Assembly: GCA_013146195.2 (NCBI GenBank)
Contig: CM028382.1
Coordinates: forward strand, 119,239,023-119,303,022
Direction: 5' to 3'
Source: Codonopsis lanceolata
Taxonomy: Eukaryota; Streptophyta; Magnoliopsida; Asterales; Campanulaceae
Length of the DNA stretch: 64,000 bases
The notes beneath the pieces are model-generated. The model saw nothing but the letters and a program-made list of their open reading frames with translations, did no database searches and was not told the origin of the DNA. Made by a program: the position numbers and the translations under genes. Shown here piece after piece: positions 34,271 through 45,922 of the stretch (the stretch's first letter is position 1; each line of letters starts with the position of its first letter).

Positions 34271-35138
34271 TCTATATATCTATTAAAAGGAAACAGTATA
34301 CTATTAATAGCAAGTTCCCACCCAAATCCTATTGCCAAAAGTATAATGAAAATATTTTGCTTCTAAAAGGTACATATGTAAAATATTAGTTACTAAATAA
34401 ACGGTTTCTAATACAAACCGTGGGCAACTCACAGTTTTGGGTTCACAATATCTATAATACAATATAGGTCAGCGTGGCACGTTTACAATTGACTTGAGAT
34501 AAAAATGGGTCATGATTTACTGTTTTACAGTGATCCAACGACCCTTATTTCCCTCAGCTCTCACATGTGCGAATGACGGTTTACTGTTTTACGGTTTTAC
34601 AGTTTTATGTTATTGTAATTAACTTAATCAATTTAATTTTTTTTCCGATCCGTAATTTCGTATACAAATTAATTGAAATATTTGTTTTTTTCTTTTTAAC
34701 AGTTATCGTAATCTTTTTGTCCGGTCCGTTTTTTCCGGCCCGTCTTTTTGTATTTGCATTTGTATTTTTTTTATTTTTAATTGTTATTGTAATTAACTTA
34801 ATCAATTTAATTTTTTTCCGACCCGTAATTTCATATACAAATTTAAAAAATAAATAAAAAAACGTAAGTTTTGTAATTTGAAATATTTTTTTTTTCTTTT
34901 TAACTGTTATCGTAATTAACTTAAGCAATTTAATTTTTGTCCGGCCCGTTTTGTCCGGCCCACAATTTCGTATACAAATTATTAATTAATCCCTCCGTTA
35001 CGGGCAAAGATGCCCCGTTTGAAAGTCAATTTTTTTAAGAAAATAATATTTTTAGTAGTTCATTTCTATAATATCTGCTTTATTTATTGATAAATTTTCA
35101 AACTGGTGTCGTGTCATCGGCACGGGCAAAAGTACTGG
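34271..35138 (+). mobile_element. Small non-autonomous Helitron candidate with both ends
   Basis: 5' end A|TCTATATATCTATTAAAAGG at 34271, resembling the 5' end at 46743. 3' end: hairpin arms CGTG (35110-35113) and CACG (35121-35124), then 10 nt, then CTGG (35135-35138) followed by T. This satisfies the TC...CTRR|T rule and A-T insertion rule. The 868-bp interior is non-coding and contains three imperfect tandem units. Confidence 0.55.
34600..34980. repeat. Three imperfect tandem units
   Basis: The phrase 'gttattgtaattaacttaat' (or 'gttatcgtaattaactta') followed by 'caatttaatttttt', then 'ccgacccgtaatttc', 'gtatacaaatt' recurs starting near 34607, 34784 and 34906. Spacing differs, so units have internal gains or losses. 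GC-containing 'gtccggcccg' blocks are interspersed. Confidence 0.65.
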
Positions 35139-36060
35139 TAAAATATTAATTGAAAAAGATCAAACGATATTTGGTTACATCCACATGAACAACATAATTA
35201 TTCTTTTCTTTATTAAAAATTTTTAAACGATAAAATTTATGCCCAGAGTCATGTTACAAAATACAAAACTATAATTATAAGAATATGTTTTGTCAGTCAA
35301 ATTGTAAGAAAACATGTGATTGATGCTACCAATAACAATTGATTCTAAATATTAATTCTAAATTGATCAAAACCGATAATCAATTGAATACCCACCATAT
35401 TGTTATTATTGAATTTATTTTTATAATACTATTGTTTAAATTAAATTAATTTTTTTAATAGTAGTGAAGTATCACATATTATTGTTCGTTGATGTGTTGA
35501 AATTAAAAAGTAATATGGAAATAAGGAATATATTGTTCAATTACAAATGTCAAGTAATTAATTAAAGGGTAGTTTTGTCCAAACATACATTAGTTTAAGG
35601 TAATATTTATTTACTTAATAAAGTAGTGGAAATACTCTCACTTTGAAATATTATTATATATATTTGTACTTCTTAATCTTCTTAAGCTTTTTTTTTTTTT
35701 TTGCAGAATATAATTACTCCCTCCCTTCCTAAATAATTTTCCTACTTTCCTATATTGTTTGGTCTAAAAAATTGTCTTGTTTTTAAGCTTTTCTTTTTAA
35801 AAAATGTTTTTACCACTATTTTTATTTCTATTATAGCTTCATGCATAAGAGCTTTAGCGAAAGTTAAATTTTATACAAATATTTATAATAGAGTTAATTA
35901 ATCTTTTTTAATCTATGTTTCAATCAAATATGAGGATTTTATTTAGGATTTAGGAACGAATGGGGTATTTATCAATAATGCTACTATAGTACTACTTGTC
36001 ATCTAAAAGAAAAAAAGAGCAATGAACGGAGGTCTACTTTACGATAGTAAAATATGATGG
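35139..36060. other. AT-rich spacer, nothing recognised
   Basis: Gene-free. A partial Stowaway-like end 'actccctcccttcctaaata' occurs at about 35716 without a partner I could find. A poly-T run lies at about 35688-35702. Confidence 0.4.
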
Positions 36061-36065
36061 CAAAA

Positions 36066-36185
36066 ACTTGTATAAAACGGTCTTACGAATAGTTTTTGTA
36101 AGACAGATTCTCTTTACCCGACATATCGTATATTGATGAGTTGAGCAGTGAGAGAATGTAGCTCCGTCTTACGAATTAAAATCCG
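36066..36185. repeat. 'Cggtcttacg'-type inverted-repeat MITE fragment
   Basis: 'acggtcttacgaatag' at the left and 'cgtcttacgaattaaa...ccgtaagacg' at the right, with 'gagttgagcagtgagagaatg' between. Related pieces occur at 37608-37690 and 37835-37950 ('gaattaagctctgagagaatg'). Confidence 0.5.
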
Positions 36186-36372
36186 TAAGACGATTTTATT
36201 GGAAACCTACTTAAATATGAATCGTGATAATATATTCCATCTTTTTCAAAATAATTATCTGCTTTCTATATTTGGAATGATTTTCAAGGGAATTGTTTAC
36301 GATGCTCTTGTTACTTGTGAGATGAAAAAAAGTAGTAATAAGACTTATTGGTTTGACATCACATCATAGTAC

Positions 36373-36775
36373 GGGGGCAAGTCCAATGTCAGAGGTCAAA
36401 ATTAAATTTTGATATCTATATAAAAGTATTAGGCTCTCAAATGGTTAAAATAAAAGATATCAAAATTAGGTGTGGTACTAGGAAAAGTACCAAATTTGAT
36501 ACATCTCTTAGTACTACACCTAATTTTAATACCCTTCATTTTGACCATATATTTATGTCATAATATGTGTTGGTAAATTTTGTATATTAATATTTTAATT
36601 TTGTTTTTATATTATGATATGTGTTGGATATAATTTTTTCAAAATTATTATTATATCAAAAAATTTGATACATATGGTTAGAGATGATTATTTGATACTC
36701 ATGAATAGTAACTAATAGGTATCAAATTTTGATTTTGATACCAATAGGCAAGTACCACCATTGGACTTGTCAAAG
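36373..36775. mobile_element. Foldback-like MITE, ~400 bp
   Basis: Left end 'gggggcaagtccaatg' and right end 'cattggacttgtc' are complementary. Inside, 'attaggtgtggtacta' (about 36465) and 'tagtactacacctaat' (about 36510) form a second, nested palindrome. It is non-coding. I did not find a convincing target duplication. Confidence 0.6.
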
Positions 36776-36793
36776 GAAAAGAATAATTTCCTG

Positions 36794-37596
36794 TAGGGGT
36801 GTGCACGGGCCCTAAGCCCGCGGGCATTGACAATGCCCAGTATGGGCCCATCAAGCAGCGGACATTAGATTTAAAAGCCCAGTACTATTGATCAGCCCAC
36901 GGGCATTAGTTTGCATTTGCTTGACCCATTTGTTTATGTTTTAAATAATTTTACTGTTTTCCCATTCAAACTTTGGGTCTCAGCTTTCAGCCCATCAATT
37001 CATTGCCATGAACTTTTTTTTTTCAAACTATTATACTTGCAAACTTGAAATAAACACAAAGTTGAAGTGAAAGAAAAGGAAGTGAAGCAACTAAGTTAAA
37101 ATATAAATTCAATATGTAGTAAACGGATTCATCATATAACTCGACATTACCGATGTCAAATTTTAATCTTGCATGTGATGAGATTGAGAATAGAATATCA
37201 ATAGATGTATAGATGATTGAGTAATTAATTATTAAAATAATAGGGTTTGACTTTTAGGTTTTTATTTTTAGCAATAGCTTTATTAGTTGAAGTGTATTAT
37301 ACTATTACTATATTTATAAATTATAATTTATAACTTATAATATATAAATATAGTAATAGTATAATACATAAAATAAATATATAGGATTTGATCAAAGATC
37401 TATAATTAAAAAATTTAAAAGTTATCATAGAAGAGGATGGCCGGGCATGCGGTGCGGTTGAAGGCCCTGAGGCCACGGGCATTTGACTCATCTAAAGCCC
37501 AAGATTATGTAATGCCCATGGGCACGGGCTCCATGGGCCGGGCACTGATGGGCTTTAACGGGCTTGATGGGCATTGACGGGCTCTGCTCACCCCTA
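36794..37596. mobile_element. Non-autonomous hAT element with perfect 8-bp TSD
   Basis: ATTTCCTG occurs at both flanks (36786-36793 and 37597-37604). Termini TAGGGGTGTGCACGGGC and GCTCTGCTCACCCCTA are inverted repeats of hAT type. The 803-bp element has GC-rich ends with many 'gggcat'/'atgccc' repeats and an AT-rich, non-coding middle. Confidence 0.85.
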
Positions 37597-37973
37597 ATTT
37601 CCTGTCATACGGTCCTACGGATCTTAATTTGTAAGACAGAACTCCACTCTCAAAGGGATCTGTTTTACATAAAATATATGTAATACCGTCTTTGCTAAAT
37701 TTTTGCCAAAAAAAAAAGATTACATAAAATCAACAATTTTCTTAAAAGTGTAGTCAAAATCAAAATAATCATTGATTTTAGAAACACAAGATTTACATTA
37801 GTAGTATTTTGGGTCCTTTTTTTTTTACTGCCTTACTGATATATTTTGTAAAACGGATCCTCTTTATCCGATTCACCGTGTGTTAATGAATTAAGCTCTG
37901 AGAGAATGAAATTTCGCCTTACGATTTAAGATCCATAAAAATTGTGTTACATTAGTAGAATTTGTAAATATGT

Positions 37974-40012
37974 TGATGTGCGCAAAAACGCATCTCGGAC
38001 AAGATTACCCGGCCGTATCAAATAATAAAGTACGTAAGTACGAGTCGATCCCACGAGGAATGTGCGAAATTCTCACTCCAACTAAGTACCGAAATTATGC
38101 TAACTAATTATATTTGAGCGAAAAGAAATAAAATTAAAATCTAAAAATATAAACAACCTAAGAAAGCAATTAAATTTATTCTATTGCGGAGGTGGTTTGG
38201 CAACAACAAATCAAGATAAAAATATAGGAACGCATTATTTCTAGTCTAGTCGGTGTTTAATTTAATTCTCTTTTTGTTTTTCTTTAACTCAAGTCTTGGT
38301 AGTCGGACGCGCTATTTTATTCGTTACGGGCTTTCACTACGTATAGCAAATCTAGATATCTCTCAACCTTGCTACGGGCTCATATCATCGCAACACATAG
38401 CATAGGGGAGAAAATAACTGCATGTGTAAACAAGCATCCTACGACTATCTACGCGCGATCTCATTTCGATCTCACGCCACGCAAACTACTATTGTGATTT
38501 TCGGAATAACAGGAAGGGCTTTCGCTTCGTATCCTATCATTCTAGTGATCATCTAATGGTTCGCTACGCCATTAAAAGCATGAAGCACACACAATAACTA
38601 ACCAAGCGCATGTGTAATACTTCGCAAAAAGAAACTCTCTATATTTTTCTACAAGTCATGTTGGTAGCCGAGACTGCTAAAATTGGCTAACTACGGGCTC
38701 TCGCATCTTATAGTCAACCCTAATCTCTCCGACCTCGCGAATGGCTAAGGTGGTTCGATCGCGTGTCAAACCTAGTCTCATAACGGCTATCGGTGTGTGT
38801 CACAAAACACCAACTATTAAATTGATTGGTTCGAAATAAATAGGTAGCTCTCGCGGATCCTAAATATTTCTAAAATCACTTAATTATTGGTCAGATAATT
38901 AAAAGCATTAATTTCACAACATAATAACCAACATGATTATATACTAAATAAAGAAATAAATTAAATTAAAGCACTACATTGGACATAAAAAATAATTGCA
39001 TTCCATGAATATTTTAAGCACAAACCAAATCAACATTTACAAAATCAATCAACCCAAGAAAACATAATAAATATCTAAAAATATAAGTAGAAAGAATTGA
39101 ACCGAAGAAACGCGAATCCGGGATTGAAATCTTTTGCAAATACGTCCTTGGCCCTTGACTTGATGTTCCAAACCTTCAATGGTGATCAAGCATCAAAGGA
39201 ATTAGATGATTTTGGTGGGAATGGGGGCTGGTGCCCCCATTTAGGGCTAATGCCCGTAAATGGGGCTTGTCTGTTCGAATTGAAGGCTTACTGGAAGTAA
39301 AGGAGAAGGCATCAAAGGCTGGAGGTAAGTCAGGGGTAGTTTAGGAAGAACAGGTAGGAATTAAGGGCAAAAAAGGGAAGAAAAATTTGGGCACGGTGGG
39401 AGGTGGGTCGAACCGGAGGCACTGGTCGCCCAGATGGAAATGGGTGAGGGAATGTGAGGGTAAGTGGGTTGGAAGGGCGGTTGGTGGAACAGGAGTGGGC
39501 TGGAACACGCGGGTCAGAAGCGGGTGAGACCCGATCCATGAAGAAGACCGCGGGTCCGCTTAGTGGAGGTGACGCGGCAGAATGCGCCACGTGGCGCCAG
39601 CAGTGGGCCGACAACGCGCAGGGGCCTGTTTGGAAATTTCTGCTGTTTCCCTGCAATTCTGATTTGTTACTCCGATGCCCCTGAACTTCTCGTTTTTAGC
39701 GCCGTCTTCCTGTTCCTCCCAGGCTTTGCAAAATAGTCCTCCTTCAGTCCTATTAGCTTCCATTACTCTCTGAATGCCTTGGAACCTTGACGGACTTAAC
39801 GGGCATTGACCAAATACATTCCAAATTAACTTTTAAGCCCGGAATTATCTCGAACTTCGTGCTAAACACCATATAAAAGCACGATTATGCATGGAAACCT
39901 ACATTAAGCACAAAAACACAAATAATAATATTTCCAAAGCATAATTAATTCAAAAATAACACAAAATAACATAAAATTCCCGGAAAAATTAGTGGAAATC
40001 TTGCGCTCATCA
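37974..40012. mobile_element. Solo LTR, 2.04 kb, with perfect 5-bp TSD
   Basis: TATGT flanks both ends (37969-37973 and 40013-40017). Termini TGATGTGCGC and GCGCTCATCA are inverted, starting TG and ending CA. No PBS or polypurine tract adjoins and no coding content is credible, so this is a solo LTR left by recombination or a large non-autonomous LTR element. It is inserted in the internal region of the minus-strand gypsy element at 40018-43392. The frames at 39097-39763 lie inside the LTR and look fortuitous. Confidence 0.8.
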
Positions 40013-40017
40013 TATGT

Positions 40018-40620
40018 TTATGTGAGAGCAGGATCTATTAATTAAAGTATGAATCAAATCATAATAAAATGATAAGAGTTTGATATAAAAGAATATCAAA
40101 AAATGAACATTTTCTCAGTGACGTCTTGAAAAAGGAAAGATGTTGTGGTGGGTTGTACAAATTAAGTTGTTTGTTTGGTTGGCTTGCTCGCTCTTAAACT
40201 TATCTCATCGTCTTCTTCACTATCCTCCTCTAGGTCTTTTGGATCTTCTTCCATGACTGGTCCGTTATCTACGGCCATTTAGTCCGCATCCCAAGCATTC
40301 TTAACCAAGAATTCAGTATTGTTCGGCCTCGCTTCGAATTTCGCGTTGGCTTTCCTAGTATCATTTATTTTATCAAAAGGTCTAAACAAGACATTTTGTA
40401 TTAGTTTCATTGCCTTCATCATCTCCCTGGCTTGTTCTAGCATGGTTCTGTTCTCTTTCATTAGCAACTAATTATCATTCCTTAGCAATTGCTTATCATG
40501 CACCAATACCTGGTTGATCCCCTCAAACTCGACTATTCTAGTGTGCATCGTACTCAATCTCGTTCCAGTAGTTGTCATGGGTGGAGCAACTCATGTCCTA
40601 CCTGTATTGTTACGCGCCAT
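40018..40620 (-). pseudogene. Degenerate gag start of a minus-strand gypsy element
   Basis: On the minus strand an ATG at 40620 opens a frame beginning MARNNTGRT that soon meets stops. A 62-codon piece (40279-40467) follows, starting MLMKENRTMLEQAREMMKAM and ending NAWDAD, and then an acidic stretch. The position just inside the PBS and 5' LTR fits gag. It is interrupted after about 800 bp where the solo LTR inserted. Homology is not recognisable. Confidence 0.5.
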
Positions 40621-40797
40621 TTCCTACAAATTTAATGAAAGTATATCAATTCTTTTGACAATACTATTATCTTTCTAAGTCCGTCATATGACCAATTAAT
40701 GATGTAGGATAACCTCAAGTGTAATAACGTCCAAATCTTACCCTACGATTAAATCCTATGGATTTTACTTTCTAACCCATCTGGATCTGAAATATAA

Positions 40798-40809
40798 GCT
40801 CTGATACCA
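40798..40809 (-). promoter_or_regulatory. Primer-binding site of the minus-strand gypsy element
   Basis: On the minus strand TGGTATCAGAGC (initiator Met tRNA complement) stands 3 nt after the end of the LTR. This fixes the element's direction and marks 40813-43392 as its 5' LTR. Confidence 0.8.
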
Positions 40810-40812
40810 TTA

Positions 40813-42904
40813 TGTAACGCCCCAAACACGGTACCGACACTGCGGTCCCACAATTTGACCACGTCACTTACAATTACATCTTAAAATCATAAATGTTCCC
40901 AACTCAAAATAGATAAACCTTAAAACATCTTTAACTCAAGCCAAATAACTCAATTTAATTTATTACAAGCTCGGTACTAAATAAATGTCAATCATTCTTA
41001 AATAAACTATCTTTTTATTAAATAAAAGTCTAGATCCAAAAATCTCTCGGAATCATCATTCTTGATTTATCTGAGTCAAGTCTTCTAATAACTCCTACTC
41101 ATTACCTGAAGAAAAGATAATTTTGAAAGAAAAGGGGTGAACGAACAATGATCAGTAAGATCATATACAACCCCTCCGGTTACTAAGGAGGAGTTGACCA
41201 GAATAAATCAAAGAGGAATAGTTTTAAATATTCCAAGTTCACATTCCAAGTATCGATAAGCGGAAGCAATTTATCAAATTTTTAATTCAAAATAAAAGGA
41301 TGTCAAATGAAGATTTAACAACAAAAACGACTCGAGTCTCCAACCGTCTCATACCGATTGGAGACGAGAAATCACTTACAGAATCTCATGATCATAAAAC
41401 CATTTTAAATACTTACTCCGAAGAGTATCGATAAGTAATTCAAATAATTACTTCGAAAAGTATCGATAATTCGATCATGTCCGGTATATCCGGATAACCA
41501 TATACCACTAGTTAGGTGATATTCGATAAGTTCGATCATTCAATAATTATGCTCACAATTCAAGTGGCATTCGATAAAAATCAGTAATTCGATAATCATA
41601 AAATCGATTTAATGATCATGGTAGAATTTCAAGGAAATAATAATCAAATTTCATCGCAAAAATTATGCATCGTAACAATCATACATTTCATGTAGGGAGA
41701 ATAACTAACATGAAATTCAAAGACTATGTGAGATTAAATGTGAATCAAATTCGTGATTTTGAAAAAGTAAAATTGACATAATTCAAATCAATTATCGACC
41801 CAAGTTGACGTACGTTTCAAAAGAATATTGATGTCAATAAACATAATTGGAAGTCTAACAGTGGATGTTTAAAAATATAGACTATAAGATGTATAATCTC
41901 TTACATGTTTATAATTATTAGCTAAAATTATTCTAATAATTAATCCCTAATATCCATATGCCCAACTCTTAACCCAAAACTAAATTGAAAGGAAAGTTTA
42001 TCATTATTTATTTATTTATTGATTTTTTTCTTTCGTGACAGCCCATCACCATCCATCTCTCTTTTCCTTTTCATGATTGAATGCTCCACTGTACACACAT
42101 TGAAAACACCACAAATGCACACACAAAACTCCAATATCACACCTTAAAACTACTCCCTCCTCTTTTTTTTTTCTTCCTTTTCTTCCCTTCTGCCATTATG
42201 TCCTCTCTGTTCTCTTCTTTCTATTTTTTTTGTTCTTCAATTAATCCTTCCCCACCACCAAAAACCCACACAACAAAGTACACGTGCACACACACATGGT
42301 TACAATTTATTATTATTAATTTTGTTTCTCTTTCTTTCTTCTTTCTTGTTCCAGTAGTACTCATCTCTGCCCCTTTCTAATCTCTTTCTTTTCAACTGAA
42401 AACTCTCTTCTTCTTTATTTGTTTCCCAGCACATCACTACCAGCAATTCTACCAATTCAATCCATTTTGCAGATTTCAACTCCATGTCCATCTTAAATGG
42501 TGAGTTTAAATAAAGTTCATCCACTCACCCATATACATACTATATACTGATTAAATCATAAATTAACGGGCTTACCTTAAAAATCTGGATTAATCGGATT
42601 TCTTTCTTCTTGCCCTCGTCCAGAATTTCGCCAATCCGATTTGTGATCGTTCTTGCAATTCTCTCTCCCTTTCACAACATGTCAGTAGCTTTTTATTTGA
42701 TTTTCATGGGTGTCCCAAGCAAGAAGGTAGCAAGAGTATTTATACCCAGTTGCCCAAACCTTTCATATTCTGATCGACCATGTACGTAATCGGTTTATGC
42801 ATTCACCCCATGGATTTTTTTTCCTTCACTTCGTCTCTCTCTCTTCCCGATTATGTACGGTTGACTGCCGAGTTGTTTCATTACCGTTGTTGTTGTTGTT
42901 GTGG

Positions 42905-42962
<58 letters not shown>

Positions 42963-43036
42963 CATCATCATCATCATCATTATTATTATTATTATCATTA
43001 TTATTATTATTATTATCATTATTATTATCATTATTA

Positions 43037-43073
<37 letters not shown>

Positions 43074-43128
43074 CATCATCATCATCATCATCGTCGTCGT
43101 TGTCGTCGTCATTATTATTATTATTATT

Positions 43129-43170
<42 letters not shown>

Positions 43171-43392
43171 TTATATAACAACTATTATTATAAGTATAAG
43201 AAACCCCAAATTGTTGGGTCAACCCTACACTCAAAATATACTAAGTAATGTATACCAAGCCCACTAAAATTAAACTCAAGTGTACTAAGCCTAAATCTCA
43301 AATTATATAGTTAAGCCCACAAAAATAATTAATATCTGGTAATAATTAATTAAAGTATTTTATTTTAATATATATTTTTTTGGGTTATTACA
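40813..43392 (-). mobile_element. 2.58-kb gypsy LTR (5' LTR), minus strand
   Basis: On the minus strand it starts TGTAATAACCC (43392) and ends GGGGCGTTACA (40813), followed by the PBS. It shares the terminal 'cggtaccgac...gcggtccc' block and 'gaagaaaag...gtgaacgaacaatg' block with the LTR at 30722-33020, in reverse orientation. It carries a long TTA/ATC array (42886-43170) near its 5' end. Confidence 0.75.
42886..43170. repeat. TTG/TTA/ATC trinucleotide array, ~285 bp
   Basis: Runs of TTG, then TTA, ATC and TCG triplets. It generates long false frames of poly-Leu, poly-Ile, poly-Met, poly-Tyr/His in several frames. It corresponds to the shorter array in the sister LTR at 30909-31030. Confidence 0.95.
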
Positions 43393-43744
43393 ACCCTAGT
43401 ACCACTTCAATTAAAGATGGGGAAAAACTTTTTTTTTTCTTTCCTGGTTAACAAACTAAAATCGTTACTTGACTATTTGAAAAAGTCATATTTATCATTA
43501 CTTCCTCCCATCCAATCAAACAGTCCAATCCTCTATCCCATTTGGGGATGTTTCAAAAATTAAGATATAAACATGCTATTTTATTACTAAAAGTGTCATT
43601 TTTCTTAAAAAAATTGACTTTCAAATGTCTAAAAAATGTACTTGAAAGTTTAAAATGTCTAAAAAAGCTAGTGAAATAGGGCATGGCATTGGATGATGTC
43701 ATAGTTTCTTACCAATTAGTCGTGAGATACCCTAAACGCAATAT
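43393..43744. other. Short spacer with a half Stowaway-like sequence
   Basis: Between the LTR and the MULE. 'cttcctcccatccaatc' at about 43501 resembles one end of a Stowaway element. The other end was not found. Confidence 0.4.
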
Positions 43745-43954
43745 CAGATTACCTAAACGTAACACCATTTAATATATAAAAAATACCTCACTACCCTTGT
43801 ACACCATTAATTGAAACCAACCTTTCATTTACTCACCCCAACCAACCACCCCCTCCAATCTCATTACTCCTACTCTAACTCAACTCTAACTCCATTTCAT
43901 TACCATCATCTCTCTTTAAAAAAAAAAAAAAAAAAACTCTCCAAACCTTCCATA

Positions 43955-45483
43955 ATGGATTATGATATTAATCCAAATGAAGATGATAATAACAATGAAA
44001 ATGCTAACAAGGATGTTTATTGGAAGGTAATATATTTTCATTTTTGAGCGATTTTTTTTTCCAAAAGAGTTTTAAAAAATCATAATTGTCCAAACATCCG
44101 TTAGGTTGCAGCGGATGTTTAGCAATAGTGTCGCAGGTGATTAACGAATGTTTTGGACTAAAACCGCAATTTACAAGTGAATGTCTTAGACTACATCTGC
44201 AACCTACATGCGAATGTTTTGGGCTACATCCGCTTCTATGTGGCGGTGGTTTAGTTGGACATCTGCTACTTTGTGGCGGTTGTAAATAAATATATCTGCT
44301 ACTTTGTAGCAATTGTTTATTAATTTCCTAGAAATTTTTTTTTGTTATTAATATGTTTTATTGTTATTTGTTTGTAGGATTATCACTTTGAAAATAAGAA
44401 TAGTATATTTCCGGATGTATCTCATTTTTTTGTGACGGATGAAAAATTCATTGATCAAAAGGCGGTAGAAAAATGGGTTAGAGATACCGGACGTGCTGAG
44501 GATATACACTTTTACGTATTTAGAAATAAAATTAAATTTGATAACACTCGTAGAGTATGGTTGGGTTGTGAGAAAGGTGGAAAGCCTCGGTATGATGGTA
44601 AAAAAGATTTAAAAGATGTAAACAAAAATAGTTCGAAAAAGGTTTTGTGTAAATTTGAAGTGTATTTGCAGGAAGTAAAAGATGATGGGTGGAGAGTTCA
44701 AGTTAGCAAGTTTAACAATGCTCACAATCATTCACTGACAAGGGAAGAAAAATGACACACTTCTGCAGCGAAATTGACCAAGGCTGAGATTGAAAGAGTT
44801 GATCAACTTTATAGTGCTAATATGAAGTCTGAACAAATATTAAATCTACTAAAGATGAAAAATCTTGATAATAGAAGTTCAAGAAAGCATGTAGAGAATG
44901 CTTTGGTAAGTATAAGAAATATGAAAATGGGGAAATAGATCAAAAATTGAGTATTTTTTACATGAGATGAGTTGTCGTGGATATCTTTTTTGGTTTAGGA
45001 CAAAAAGCTTTGACAAAAATAAAATTATTTTGACTGATGTTATGTTTGCTCATCCGAAGCCTGAAGAGATGTTTGTCTTATTTCCGTATGTTCTCGTTAT
45101 GGATACAACATACAAGACTAATTAGTATGACTTGCCGTTATTGGAAATCATCAGAGTTACATCTGTGGAGAAAAAAATTCATGTTACATTCGCATTTTTT
45201 TAAGAATGAGAAAAGTGAAACATTCGTTTGGGCATTACATCAGTTGTCTGCTTTATTAGTTCATGTTCGCCCACCGGATGTCATTGTCACGAATATGGAG
45301 CTGGCTCTCATGAATGCAATTCGAGATTACTTTCCAACGTCTCAGCATATGTTGTGTAAGAGACACATATGTAAGAATGTTGAGAAGTATGTAAGGAACC
45401 TGTTGGGAAAGACAAGTTATGCAACAATATTTATGAAGAGGTGGACGGATATAATTGAGCCAAAAATTGAAGAAGAATACTGA
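43955..45483 (+). pseudogene. FAR1/MULE transposase pseudogene
   Basis: Exon 1 43955-44026 (24 codons, MDYDINPNEDDNNNENANK...), GT-AG intron, exon 2 from 44378 to a TGA at 44753-44755. Exon 2 has a FAR1 DNA-binding domain (VWLGCEKGGKPRYDG, VLCKFEVYLQEV, NNAHNHSL). Downstream, the MULE catalytic region is readable in pieces through stops and frameshifts. VMDTTYKT contains the first catalytic Asp (GAT 45102-45104), followed by an in-frame TAG. FVWALHQLSALL, then IVTNMELALMNAI where the usual Asp is Asn (45292-45294), then MLCKRHICKNVEKY. The SWIM zinc-finger end is missing. The gene cannot make an active transposase. Confidence 0.8.
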
Positions 45484-45541
45484 AATCATTGTCAATTGAT
45501 GAAGGAGTCGTGGGGAAATGTCCAGGCCGTTGTTTGATATG

Positions 45542-45922
45542 TTAATACGACGTGGTTGGAGCTGCATAAGGAAATGTCGACAGTTGTTTGATATGTCCAT
45601 CCATCATGTTTAATGAGGCTTCTATCTCCTGATCCTCTCTCGTAATATGTGAAGACCCTATTCCCCTCAGTGGAGCATTAAAAGGAGGCTCGAATGAAAT
45701 ATAGTCACCATCGGTGCGGAATGGAGTCCTCCTATCATCATCGTGAATGGGGGTTCGCAAATAAGCACCCTCATCAACCTCATCAGTGGTTGTATGTGCA
45801 TGTGCCTTACCAGTGGTTCTTCTGCGTGACGAAGCAGTCATAACCATGTGTTGTACTCTATCCAGATCATCCTTTGGCTGTGCCGGTCGTTTCCCGAGTC
45901 CATGTCGACCTCTGGGTTCCAT
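45542..45922 (-). CDS. Hypothetical protein in MULE, opposite strand to transposase
   Basis: An open frame of 126 codons from an ATG at 45922, basic at the N-terminus (MEPRGRHGLGKRPAQPKDDL, then SSRRRTTGK), later acidic and polar. It reads from the right end of the MULE towards the transposase remnant. I recognise no domain. It may be a second MULE-encoded protein or the start of a captured gene whose remaining part is lost at the junction near 45540. Confidence 0.4.
   Translation of the reverse strand: MEPRGRHGLGKRPAQPKDDLDRVQHMVMTASSRRRTTGKAHAHTTTDEVDEGAYLRTPIHDDDRRTPFRTDGDYISFEPPFNAPLRGIGSSHITREDQEIEASLNMMDGHIKQLSTFPYAAPTTSY

Noticed and set aside
34567..34928. Overlapping sense and antisense frames rich in Ile/Phe and Lys/Ile
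   Set aside because: They arise from AT-rich tandem units within the Helitron candidate.
39097..39763. Frames of 60-110 codons on both strands in a GC-richer patch
   Set aside because: They lie within the solo LTR, overlap each other on both strands, and have no family resemblance.
42780..43267. Long frames on both strands encoding runs of Leu, Ile, Met, Tyr/His
   Set aside because: All come from the TTG/TTA/ATC triplet array inside an LTR. Several frames are open at once, which is the sign of simple sequence rather than a gene.
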